NCBI GenBank assembly: GCA_024509875.1
Contig: JAMPIV010017554.1
Coordinates: forward strand, 94,256-158,255
Length of the DNA stretch: 64,000 bases
Origin: Oreohelix idahoensis
Taxonomy: Eukaryota > Mollusca > Gastropoda > Stylommatophora > Oreohelicidae
Direction of reading: 5' to 3'
The translations under genes were made by a program, and so were the position numbers. This document shows, piece after piece, positions 49,641 through 61,356 of this stretch; the stretch's first letter is position 1; every line of letters begins with the position of its first letter. The notes beneath the pieces were generated by a model that searched no databases, was not told the origin of the DNA, and saw only the letters and a list, made by a program, of their open reading frames with translations.

Positions 49641-50028
49641 TATTTATACTGTGGATTTCAATACATGATAAATATGTACTCTTTGGCTCATCATCTAAGG
49701 ATACGACCACAGCATACAATAGCTGACAATAATTAAACATAACACCTGTAACAGGTAAGTTCCCTTTTATTAACCACTGCACACACGGAAGCCACACACG
49801 GCTAGCAATACATATGAAATACAATGCAACAGAAATGCCAATATAACTTGCAATAACCAACACCTCAATCTATCAGCATCATACCCACTGATATGTTCCT
49901 ACCGAGTGAACATCACAATGAATAAAGGTGTTGATGGTATAAATTTGTTTGTCATTCGTGATGACAAAAAATGTAAACAAAGAATAAATGTTCACAAACA
50001 TTCATTCAGATGCTCAAGCGTAAGATGG

Positions 50029-50220
50029 AAAAGAGAACACATCTTGGGAAAAGAGGACAGACTGTCACACTACATTATGGCAACAGCTCGCTGGACGAAT
50101 AGATGTGAACAGTAACATTGTTTTTTTTTTTTTTTTTTTCTTCAGCTGTTTGCTACTTTCCCTTGCGTAGCACGTTCCTTTCAACAATGTTGTAAACATG
50201 ATGTAGAAGGAAATGGTGGA
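50029..50220 (+). repeat. 192-bp direct repeat, left of decayed LINE
   Basis: AAAAGAGAACACATCTTGGG to AGGAAATGGTGGA; matches 52861-53053 apart from a T-run difference at about 50119-50139. Confidence 0.93.
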
Positions 50221-52860
50221 CATTTTGACAACGTAGCAACGAAAACAGTGTTGATGGTATGTAGCAGGTTTAAAAAGTTTTCTTAGTCATTGTTAACTGA
50301 AAGTTGCAAGGACAGAATCAACATTTTTCTTAAGCAAGCCTTGATGCAGTGCATGTGCACAACATATCACCAACCTCAAAAATTTACTTCTCAGTAAACA
50401 CACTTGAAGTATGGCAATATGTGCTACATAATTAACCGTTTACATATTTAAAATCTGCGCTATACAATGATAGTTATACAGGATGGTAAAATTTCGGAGC
50501 GCATTGAATGGTTGTAATTAAAAGAAGGAAAAAGTTATAAAAAAACCTGAAATCTATTAGTACCTGGATTTTAATGGGCGAAAACCAAATGAGGATTAGA
50601 GAGCAGAGGTCAAGGAGGAATTCTTCACAAGACTTGCTCCTCAAAAACAGTGGATACTTATTGCCTAGATGAAGTTATCAATGCTGGGACATTTTTAATG
50701 TGGACAGAAGTTGAAATGCTCATGCTAGATGGTGGAGTTATCGGAAGATATGGAGAAGATACTCTCAATGACAATGGAAAGCGACTCCTTAGATTCTGCA
50801 GTGAGCAGAATCTGATCATTACAAACACAAAGTTCCCCCATAAGCGCATACATGCATACACTAGATGTGAACCAACCAAGAATGAGAAAGTAACAGTGAT
50901 TCGACTATGCCATTGTTCGGAGAAGCTCATTCAGATTATGTCCGAGATGCAAGAGTCTGGAGGGGGCCAGAGAATTTGGAAGTGATTTTTTTACTAAAAA
51001 CTAAATCAAAAAAAAAAAACTGAATTTTTTGATTTCAGCCTAGGAACTGCCCAAAATCACGCAATAAACCAAGTTAAACGAGCAGGAAGATTTCAAATGA
51101 GCATTATACTAACAAGTTTTAGAGAGTTAGAAATTAAGATATCTGATATCAAGGGCTTATTCCAATAAGCAGTGAGCAACATTTACGACCTGATGACTTG
51201 GAAACCCTCTGGAATAAAATTCAAAATATTAATTTTATTGCTGCAGAATTTTGCAGTGAATTCCAATTGGGAACCAGAGAAAGAGGAACCTTGGTGGACA
51301 GATTAATTTAGAAAATAAAGAGACAAATTAAAATGGCAAAAAAACAATACTTAGGTTTTTTTAATTAAAAACACAAGTTAGGAAACTTTAAAAATTATAT
51401 AAGCATTACTGAATCTTTATAATATGTTGACACTAAAATTAGAAGCAAAAAAAAAGTGCTAGCAAAAAAAATTCCTGGAAGAATTTGGATGAAAAGCTAA
51501 AAATGAAAATTTTTGCACACAACAGAAATGTTTATTCTATGTTTATTAAGACCCTAAAGAACATGAAAAAGGAAAAACAATGTCCTTCAAATTTTAAAAG
51601 GAAAAAAAATTGCAATTAAATTGCCCCAAAGGAAGTAAAAAAAAGATGGAATCGAATATTTCTCAGAAACTCCTGGAATGAAAATGGTTTTAAAATTTGC
51701 ATCAGATTTTGATAAAATCAGTACACAGAAAGAAAACCAATTGATTAGCTTGAAGATGACATTAAAATTTAATCAAAACTGAGGGCAGCACTAGAGAAAA
51801 TGTTTCAATTCAAATGGGCAAAGCAGAAAACATGATGTATTTCGATGGACCATTGAAATGGTTAAGTATTATTTGGAGCAATCAGGCGACCTATTACTCC
51901 TTAAAGGTGGAAACATTGCACATTTTGCAACAAGACCATACCAAAGGAAAAAAAATTCCACATAACACCAATTTTTCAAAAAGGGAATGAACAATCGACA
52001 ATGTGGAAAAATATAGAGGAATATCCCTCTCATTTTCCACTGTCCCTTTTAAATATCTACTCTAGAATTTAGAGCATTAGACTTTTTCTAGCTTAAGCCA
52101 CAATTTTGGATGAGGTCCAGTGCGGATTCCTAAGCAAACCGAATTTAAATTTTTCAAGACCTAATCTTCAATAACTCATAGTTATTTTAACAGCTGAAAA
52201 AAAAATTTTTGAGTATATTTTTAGTGAGACCCATCTTTCTTTTGAAAATAGATCTTGAAAAGCGTTTGACAGGGTCCATATTGGAGCAAACTTTGACAAA
52301 CCACTGTTTGGCAAAAGTTTGAAAATATTCCACACCTCTGATTCTGCTATACAGAGCTTAATTACAAGTCTTGCAGAAATTTTTGAGGACAGCATAGAAA
52401 CCATAATCAGAAGAGTTCAGGATCACTGGTGTAAGACAAGTTTAATTTATTATACCCTATCACCTTAACTCTTCATATTTTTAAAATGTACGATGTCAAT
52501 CAAAAAATGTAAGGAATTTGAAATGAACAAAGAAAGTACATCAGTGGGGTTTACTGGAAAATGAACATTCTAAATTTCGGACTGGCATTTGCAACTTGAT
52601 GTTGCCAAACTGATTGCTAAATCGAGGCACATATCCAATCCAACACATGCAAGTCTGACAGAATGAAAGGCTGAGAATGAAATGGTCATATGCAAAGCAG
52701 CATCTAAAACAAATTTCCTTTTGCCATATCACGATGTTTAGAAATGAAAACATCATATTTAAGTTGGGAAGAACATGTTTGAAAATGTGACCAAAAAAAA
52801 ATATCGGTAAACAATTTTCAATGTTCCAAAAACATTCAAGAAGAACAATGACATAAAAAA
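50221..52860 (+). mobile_element. Heavily decayed LINE between 192-bp direct repeats
   Basis: Endonuclease-like remains at 50650-50985 (VIGRYGEDTLNDNGKRLLRF, then SEQNLIITNTKFPHK). RT-like remains follow in broken frames: about 51975-52030 (FKKGN, then YRGISL), EDQCGF-like near 52110, KAFDRVH-like near 52260 and a GVRQ/LSP-like stretch near 52430-52470. The body is A-rich and ends in a run of A at 52851-52860. Both flanks are one 192-bp sequence. No frame is usable. Confidence 0.7.
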
Positions 52861-53053
52861 AAAAGAGAACACATCTTGGGAAAAGAGGACAGACTGTCAC
52901 ACTACATTATGGCAACAGCTCGCTGGACGAATAGATGTGAACAGTAACATTGTTTTCTTTTGTTTGTTTTTTCTTCAGCTGTTTGCTACTTTCCCTTGCG
53001 TAGCACGTTCCTTTCAACAATGTTGTAAACATGATGTAGAAGGAAATGGTGGA
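52861..53053 (+). repeat. 192-bp direct repeat, right of decayed LINE
   Basis: Second copy of 50029-50220, starting directly after the poly-A tail. Confidence 0.93.
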
Positions 53054-53983
53054 CTGGTATAAATTATAATTACCTTAAATAGAAAATATTGCTCTCATTA
53101 TTAAGAAAAATAAACATCAGACCTAACACTTTGCCTCCAGCTTTCGTTTCTGTTAAATATGTATAGGGACCATTTATTGTTTAAATAAGACTATACTTTA
53201 TTAATATCTGCTATATAAAGTGCATTTAGCGTTATTTTCTGCTGCATAGACTGCATTTGACGATATTCAGGCATCAATGAACATGTAAGTGGACCTATAG
53301 ACTGTCACATAATTATTATATTGGTGAACAGTTAAAACTAAAGCAGTTTATATTTAAAAGCAGCCTCTGCGCTGTTACAATGATAGATGTTTGTTCAGGT
53401 GGTAAATAGAAAAATATGAATTGACAATGTAAATTGCACAAAAGGTATCTCAAATAGTTATTTGAAACCCCGTTTGAACACTGACCTATCGTACATTTAA
53501 GATTAGGCGAGGGATAACTGGCGCAGCATCTCCCCTCTTTGATAAGCAAGGACATTATCAAAGGATAAGTCCTGCTCATCGAGTGAGACTATGGCCGCTA
53601 ACCAGCTACCACAAGGACGCACAGAGAGCCCACCTCTGTGCTGAGGATGCCAGCTTTTAACTACGCACCCGACCTAACTCCTCGCCCCCAGCTTTCGTCT
53701 TCTACCATGACATATGGGGAGGAACCAGCTCTGACCCCAGGCGTGCAAAGTTCCCGGGCAAGGGAAGCTTGAGCTGGACCTTGAACCTCAAAGAGGCGTC
53801 GAAGTCATGTATAGACTAGGCCAGTTCCGAGTAGAAGTCGACACTAGCCGCTCCCACCGGCCCCAATTTATGTTTTAATAACATTATAAGCTACTCTAAC
53901 AAGTGTCTTTTTCTGGTTGTAAAAATTTGCATATCATCTGTGAAAGAAAATTATTGACATTGGAAAATTAAAACGACGCATTT
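53054..53983. other. Unassigned; GC-rich patch at 53570-53875
   Basis: A 300-bp island richer in GC than its surroundings, with a weak B-box-like GGTTCAAGGTCC on the minus strand. Possibly an old SINE; no A box I trust and no clear ends. Confidence 0.3.
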
Positions 53984-54954
53984 AAAAACAATAAGATAAA
54001 ATAACAGAGCTTCGTTTTAGGGCGTGATGTTACGTAGGTTATTAATTGGACGTTAATATTACTTTCATTACACTTCAGTGACACTTGCTATTTTAACCTC
54101 CCATTGTTTTCATAAAGGGATGCAACAAATAAAAATGAAATTTTTTTTGAAAAATGTAACAGAAATTATTTAATGAAGTGGAAAGATTATGGTCAAAGGG
54201 AAATAATGCATTTCATCAATGTAGTTCCATGTTTAAAACTGTTTATAGGTCTATTGTTTATGCAGAATAGCTCTCGTTGCTACAAAGACTTAGTTTCAGT
54301 TGAGTAAAATAAAGGTACATTTTATATTATTTTGAGCGTATACACAATTAAAACACTTTATGAACAGCGCTGTGACTGTTGAGTGGCCGCTGTATACATT
54401 GTTACATATTTCTCAAGTAATAATACAGAATAGAGCCATGTAGTTTTCTCTTCTTTATTTCTTTTTTTAAATTCATTGACTTTTTAGGCATTAAAAAATA
54501 TCATTCTTGTTACCATCTTTGTCAGATAAATAAACTTGTTGAGTGCTTAAAAATGTCATTGAAAACAAAAGGGAGGTTTGTTACGTCTATCATTTCACAG
54601 ATTAAAAAATACAGCTGTTTAAATTAGGAACAAGTAAAGCTTGATCAGTTAGTTATTGATAGATAAAAAGAATCATCGAGGGTTCCAAAAAATGAACGCG
54701 TCATTATTACAGATTGATAGTAAATTTTTGCTAAGCTGGTAATATGCATCATTTTTATTGTGGCCTGGATGTTCTGCTTACCGCTTGCTGCAGTAGCTGC
54801 GCTTGATTAAATTCTTGACCTATGTTTGAGTTATGCTTGTGTCAAGATGAGTTAGCTTTCCCCCTTTCCAGCTCTTCATTTCCCGAGATGTTACAAAGAG
54901 AAGGGATCCACCGAATCACAACTCTAGTGAATTGCTGACACAGTTTGTGAAGTG
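53984..54954 (+). repeat. Duplicated block, copy 2
   Basis: 971 bp, same as 47451-48217 with an additional 200 bp at about 54069-54268 (starts TACACTTCAGTGACAC, ends TTTATGCAGAAT). Confidence 0.95.
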
Positions 54955-57711
54955 GGAAATCTCAGTGCAGTTCGACATGATGTGGGTGGAATTGTTGTGA
55001 GTAAACTACAACTATTTTCCCAGTATTTTCACGTTCCTTTCTGGAAGCCATATGTATCATCTCTTGAATTTTGACCCGAATTAAGGTATTTTCTTGGTAA
55101 TCAGGGGACACTTTATCTATCTCTAGAGTTGGTATTTGGGTACATTGTTGTCGCCTTTTTGAGCTTCCCTGTGTGATTCAACATGAGAGGAGGACTTTGA
55201 CTTGGCATAAATGGTCACCGGTAGCAGTGGAAATGTTACGAACCTGACCCTAGTTATATAATATCGATTATGGGTGAATGGTCTAGATTTATGTATTCTA
55301 TTTCTGTTTCCAGGATTGGTTGTTGATATCAGTTGATTCACGTCCATGTTTCAGATGGAACTTTAGACTTAGGGATGGTTATCTTTTATGGATTTTGTTG
55401 CATTTGTACCTGTAATCCATTCGTATGTATTCACGACAGACAGTTTTAAACGGACTTATTGTATACATCTTGATAGCCATCAGGAATATAATTTTATTGT
55501 CTATGTCATAATGAAGATCAATACTAAGGACAGTGAACTGATTGCAGAGTTTTATCTATTATGTTATAAAGGTTATCACGAAATAGAACATTTATGATAT
55601 TTTACCATGCAACTTGGATGTATTGTAATGCCTACATTACTACAGTTTGAAGTGGAATTTTGATTAAATGATTTCGTTATACGTGCTGTAATATGACATT
55701 TGCGTTATCATTGTTTCGTGTGGCGTCCATCAATAAATGAAGATAAAACTCAATCGGCTGTTACACAGTCTATGATTGAATTTATACGTCAAATTTTGCC
55801 TGTTAATGATCTAAATGTGACATGCCACTGTTGATACTGCAAACACACAGAATGTACATTCTAAATTTGACTGAAGACACCTACATTTTGCACAATACCC
55901 AGTTGTGATAGGGGTTGCAAGTTTATCATTTCCATGTGTTCAAATCTGGCACCGTATAGCATCATTTTGGTGGCCATTAAGTTGGTTTGGTTTAAACCTG
56001 GGCATTGTTTGTGTACATGTTTTATCATCTTTTTGAAGTGTGCCATATTTTGGTTTATGTGATTACCAACTATTCAAGGATAATTATGGACAAACCCAGA
56101 CATTCTTTAAAACCACAGACTACAAGAAACAGTTGCACCAAGTTTCAGTACATTCATCATGAAAAGATGAAATTTTTTTTGGGAAATAAAGGCATTGACA
56201 TACCCAGTTGTTGATATTTTATTTTTTACCCGGATTGCTCGGTAAATATTGAAGTTTAGGGGATTTTTATGCAATTGATCAAGGACAAGTTCCCGAGCAA
56301 ATATGTCAATTAAATTTTATATCTGTTAAGAGAAGGACAAGTGTTAATAATCTAAAAACATATGTTTTCGGAATCAACAGGTACTGTTACCATTAGGTAT
56401 TGCAGTTTAACCGTTGTGAGAATTTAGAAGATTACAAGTTCAGAAGCTGTTTCCTGTTGAAGCTCATTTCAGAACTTCTGTATATTGTGGGTTATATCAG
56501 TGGGAGTGAAATGTTACGCAATCAACGTTGGATCGTTATATCAGAATTGGTTGAACATCCGATTTGGTTCTTTGAGAAGAGGGTGACGTTATTTGGTGAC
56601 ATTTAGAAGTTAAGTGGGTTTTGTCCGATTTCCATACTGTGCCCTTATGTTTATGCTGAAACAAGCCTTCTGTCTATCATTCAACATTTTACAAACTATT
56701 TATACATGTTTTATATGTGCCATATATGTTATTTGTATTATTATATTTATGTGTATATTCAGCGGGTTTTCTCGGTTCCATGCTGTGTCTTTCAGTAGAA
56801 GATACCACGTCTCAACGAGGTTTTGTTAGCCTTTTTCCGTTAACTTGAACTATGCGAATTTCCTACTGTGAAATTTGCTAGCGTGACCATTGGGGAGTTG
56901 CTATAGCTGTTGAGAGGTCTGGTGATGAGTTGTCGCCCTTTATGTTGTTTCTTGTATATGTTTTTTTTCGGGTTTCTTGCGGCGGGTCTCTTTCTAGAGT
57001 TTTTTTAGGTGTCTAATTTCGATGTTTGAATAATATGAGGAGGAAGGTCTCCCCTATTTCTAAGAATTCAGTTGTTGAGTAAATTTTTTGTATACTCAAC
57101 TTTGCTAAAGCGTCCAGGTTGTTTTTGTCTATTTATCTTCCGCTGTTTTGACATCAAATTTCTTTTTAGTTCGAGTCCGCTGTTTATTTAGGACTTTTGC
57201 GAATGGTTTGTCAAATGGGTTTGATTCTTGTGTTATGTATTTTGGTTAGCCTTTGATCTTTGTTGTTGTTTACATTTGAACTTTGATCATTTGTTATTGT
57301 TTACAGTGGTGACTCTGAATCTTTGTTTTTAGTTTACATAGAGAGGAATTTGATGTTTTGTTGTTTCCATTTACATTTGCTTTGAATCTTTGTTCAAATG
57401 TTTACAGAAAAAAAGTGACCTTTGTTATTGATTACAGCTTGTCTTGTTATTGTTTGCATAGTTTCTTGCATAGTTAGTGTTTCACTATATGTTACATAAT
57501 TTCAAGGCTCATAGGCAACTATTGGTCTATAGTGCACTTACGATCAAGTTAGAAAAAAGTGGTGGAAAATGCATTTTTAATGTGCTTAATGCACTAGTGT
57601 AGTGCATTTATGCTGATAAAAAACTGATGGTTATGCACTGAATTAATGTAAAAGTGCACTAGGCTAATTAGAGAGTGACATTGTGATATTATTTATACAT
57701 TTGATAATACA
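54955..57711. other. No gene recognised; expected place of the Gmr1-like 5' LTR
   Basis: The last bases (TTTGATAATACA, ending CA at 57710-57711) could be an LTR end, because a primer-binding site follows. I did not find a match to the 3' LTR start (TGTTATCGCACAAATAATTA), so the left boundary is undefined. Confidence 0.35.
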
Positions 57712-57714
57712 AGT

Positions 57715-57730
57715 TGGTGTCAACTCCTGT
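57715..57730 (+). other. Candidate primer-binding site
   Basis: TGGTGTCAACTCCTGT, three bases after a CA that could end the 5' LTR. The TGGTGTCA start resembles primer sites of several animal gypsy elements. Confidence 0.45.
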
Positions 57731-57851
57731 TTCCCACAGAGATTGGGTTCAACATAGAGATTATACAAGCACTTTATTAAGTCTTGTTGCTATTTAACAT
57801 TGAAATAAGATAATTAAGTATTTCAGGTTCTGTACTCACATTTTAGACATC

Positions 57852-58663
57852 ATGTCTACATTTGAGTACGTTATTGAGCAGGGTAAAGCCCTTGGGAAGA
57901 CAGGTGATAAATTAGAAGAATTTGCGACTGTTCAATATGCCAAGGCATTGAAGTCGGAAGAAAAGAAAATGAAAGAACAAACTGAACAAAAGAGAATAAT
58001 GCTGACAAATTTAAAACTGCAGATGCAGGTAGATGAAAAGAGATAACAAATGGAAATGGAAAAACAAATGGGAAAGAGAAGCTGAAAATAAGAGACTTGA
58101 AAAAAGAAGCTAAAATAAGAAGACTTGAAATAGAGGCTGAAAATTAAAAGATTAGAAAGAAGTTACAGGCTGAGGCTGAAAGGAAAGGAAAATGCCAGGC
58201 TGAGGGCTGAAGAAAGAAGTTACAAAGAGAAGCTGATGAGAGGAACAAGCAAAAATTGGAGCATGAAGAAAAACTCTTAGCTTTAGAGTTAGAGAAGTTG
58301 AAGTTATCTAGTACATGCTAAATGAATGCTAATAAGATATCAAACAAACCTCTAATAAGTCTAATGCTGTAATGACTTTTCAAGCCTTAATTTACCACAT
58401 TCAATGCTTCAATTGATGATATAACATTTTATCTAGATAGATTTGAAAGTGCATGTAAGGTGCATAATATAGATAAAACATTATATGTTTATCATCTGTC
58501 CAAGATACTTAGAGGTGATGCTTTGACTTTGTTGGGTATGGTAGATGTGCCTGACAAGAACAACTATGAGGTTGTCAGGGCGGCATTGTTAAAGAAGTAC
58601 CAACTTAACGAGGACGGATATCGTCTTAAATTTAAAAACATGTTAACCAGAAACTGGAGTTGA
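57852..58663 (+). pseudogene. gag: Gag of the Gmr1-like element (broken)
   Basis: Starts MSTFEYVIEQGKALGKTGDK, then a Lys/Glu-rich coiled coil (SEEKKMKEQTEQKRIM), interrupted by a stop at 58044-58046 and several shifts through about 58330. A capsid-like part follows: DDITFYLDRFE, YHLSKILRGDALTLL, VVRAALLKKYQLNEDGYRLKF. This matches the N-terminal helix plus capsid layout of invertebrate gypsy Gag. Any nucleocapsid would lie in the decayed 58664-59212. Confidence 0.72.
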
Positions 58664-59212
58664 ATTCTATGAATTCATCTCAGGCATCCGTCTTACTTTT
58701 TTTAACGATGGTTGAGTTGTTCTAAACAGAGAGTACATTTGAGGGCTCTTAGGACTTACGTACTTAGAGACACGGTTATAGTCTTATCTGTTAACGCAAG
58801 CCTTTTCTTTCTTTTCTTCCTGAGCGTAAGCCTAAAAAGATAAAAGAAATGGAAGAAAACTGTAGCCAGTATGTTACTGCACATCCACGCATACCCGTTA
58901 GTAACTCTAAGGTGAAAGAAGGTCTGCCAGTTGCTTCGGCAGCACCTTATGGCCCAAATTTTTATGCGTAAATTTCAGGGTAGCCAGCAGAAATTTCAAT
59001 AAAAAGAGGTAACCGTAATTTATGCCCAGAATCATAGTAATCAATTCCAGGGTGATTCTTCTTCCCAGAACTGGAGATCATCCTAAATACTACCACGTTA
59101 TTCTACTCCGGTTAACTTTAGAAAATTTTCACAAAGGTAATCGGTATAGAGGAAAATATTTTTTCTCAGAGACCTCAATACCAGGATAATAGAGGTTCTC
59201 AACAGTATATAG

Positions 59213-60055
59213 ATGGTAATGACAGTTATGGAAACTGGAACTCAAACCAGGATAAAAATTACAGTAGGGACTTTAATGATAATTGCAGAGGCAATAATGG
59301 TCGCGGTAGATCGCAACATAAGAGAAAAAAAATATCAACAGACAAACTCTGTTCAACAAGAATCTCAGGGAGTAGATAAACAGGTTAATGATAATAAAGA
59401 CCATAATGCTATCGGATGCTCATCTTTTGATTTTGGTAGAGCAAATAAATGTATCCAATGCAGTACTTTATTTGACCCAAAGACCGTTAGTACTTTAAGC
59501 TGTGGTCATCCTTTGCCCGCTCTTCCTGCTAATGTTGCTCATGATGGGAGAGGTTCTCTTATATTACATAAGGGGCTTGTAAATAGTAATCCAGTCTCAG
59601 TGTTGTTTGACTCTGGATGTACTACTGTCGGGGTTAGGCAATCTCTTGTAGATCCATCCTGTGCTACAGGAAAGGTCATCAAATGTGTCACATTTGGTGG
59701 CACGTTGGAAAAGTATCCTACTGCTATAATACACATTGCTACTCCTTTCTTCACGGGAGAGGTCCACGCGTGTCTACTTCCAATCCCTATTGCGGACCTT
59801 ATTATTGGTCGTATTCACGGAGTTAGGGAATGTACCCCACAGCAGATTGCTGTTTGGGAAGAGCAAAACATTGAAGCTACCAATGCGGTGGTCACAAGAG
59901 CACATGCTCTGGATCCACCTCAAACTTCATTAACTAATAATGATGAAGTAAATGACCCAGATAGTCACTTGACTATTACACGTGACTCATTTATCAAATT
60001 GCAAGAAGAAGATCCTTCTTTACAAAAAATTCTTCATTCTAGCAAAAAAAGGTGA
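59213..60055 (+). pseudogene. pol: Protease and linker of the Gmr1-like pol
   Basis: A 280-codon frame. A Cys-rich stretch (KCIQCSTLFDP, then LSCGHPLP) precedes the aspartic protease: active site VLFDSGCTTVGV (DSG, with Cys where Ala is usual) and LIIGRIHGV near its end, the ILG-like motif. A linker with DPSLQKIL, common before the integrase zinc domain, closes the frame. It runs off frame at an A7 run (60044-60050), after which the integrase begins one frame later. Confidence 0.82.
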
Positions 60056-61337
60056 TCCTAATCAAAATACTAATAGAAAATCTTGGATTTCTATGAAGAA
60101 CGGCGTACTTGTACGTATGGTACAAGACTCGACTACGTCCACTCATTCACAAATTCTTGTGCCCAAGAGCATGAGATTGCAAATATTGCAACATGCTCAT
60201 GACTCGCAATGTGCTGGACATATGGGTTTTTCCCGTACAAAGTCGAGAGTTCTTGCGGCTTTCTTTTGGCCATTTGTGAGCAAGGACATACGAATGTACT
60301 GTCGCTCTTGCAAAGTATGTCAGGAGGTCAAATCTAAAGGACCACGACATGCTGCGCCTATCCAGGCTGCTGACATTCCTATTCGCCCTTTTCAAAAATG
60401 GCAATAGATATTATCGGTCCTTTTAGAATTAAGTCGGCTAGAGGACATCAATTTATCCTTACATGTGTCGATATGTGCACACGTTGGCCAGAGGCAATAC
60501 CTCTCAAGAGCATCTCAACTGCTGACATCGCAGACGCTCTTTGGCTGATATTTTCTCGCTTGGGTTTTCCCGGAGAAATATTGTCAGACCATGGCACTCA
60601 ACTTATATCAGACACTATGTCACAGGTAATGTCTATGCTACACATTAAAAGGTCTCTCAGCAGTATCTATCACCCAATGTCTAATGGGTTAGTCGAACGT
60701 TTAAATAGGACTCTGAAAACTTTACTTGGTAAAATAACTGAGGATCATCCTCAGGATTGGGACAGGGTCTTACCCGCGGCTCTCTTTGCGTATAGAGAGG
60801 TCCCCAATGAACATACGGGGTTTTCCCCTTTTTGAACTTGTCTTTGGCGCGCAACCGCGCGGCCCTATGTCTTTACCTCACGATCTAATCACTGCCGATA
60901 ATATTAGCGATGAGACTCAATCTTCTTATGAGTACGTCATTGCTCTTAGGCAAAAGATCATCGAGGCATGCAAACTAGCAACTTCGTCTTCCGAATTTGC
61001 TAAAGAAAAGGCAAGGCAGTTTGCAAATAAGAATAGATGTCAACGACAACTTTGTCCAGGTGACAAAGCTCTCGTTCTACTTCCTTCAAGGGAGAACAGA
61101 CTTCTAATTGCATGGAAAGGTCCATATGCAATAGTCTCCAAAATTTCTGATGTCGACTATGTTGTCGATATTGATGGAAAGCATAAAACTTTCCACATAA
61201 ATATGCTCACGGAATTTTATGAAAGACCTGACTATTTGCAGCCTATTTTCCAGGCAACGGACAATTCTCAAGTACCTCATGGTCAGCTACTCATCTCTGT
61301 CAGTTTATACAGGATGAGGAAACTTTACTTTTTCTGA
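59982..61337 (+). pseudogene. pol: Integrase of the Gmr1-like pol
   Basis: Zinc domain HAHDSQCAGHMGFSRTKSRV...CRSCKVCQ (HHCC). Core: AIDIIGPF (Asp), ILSDHGTQL (Asp), NGLVERLNRTLK (Glu), spaced as DD35E. C-terminal GPY/F module: LIAWKGPYAIVSKI, then HINMLTEFYERP. It is split among three frames, with shifts at about 60395-60402 (one base missing at TGGCAATAG) and at a T5 run (60829-60833). All catalytic and zinc residues are present, so it is a recent or possibly only apparent wreck. Confidence 0.9.
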
Positions 61338-61356
61338 TGTCAATCTTCCTCTTTCT

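Noticed and set aside
49516..49863. 115-codon hydrophobic minus-strand ORF
   Set aside because: Half of it is the minisatellite read backwards.
50029..53053. 192-bp repeats as LTRs
   Set aside because: No TG...CA ends, no primer site, and the right copy follows a poly-A tail as after a LINE.
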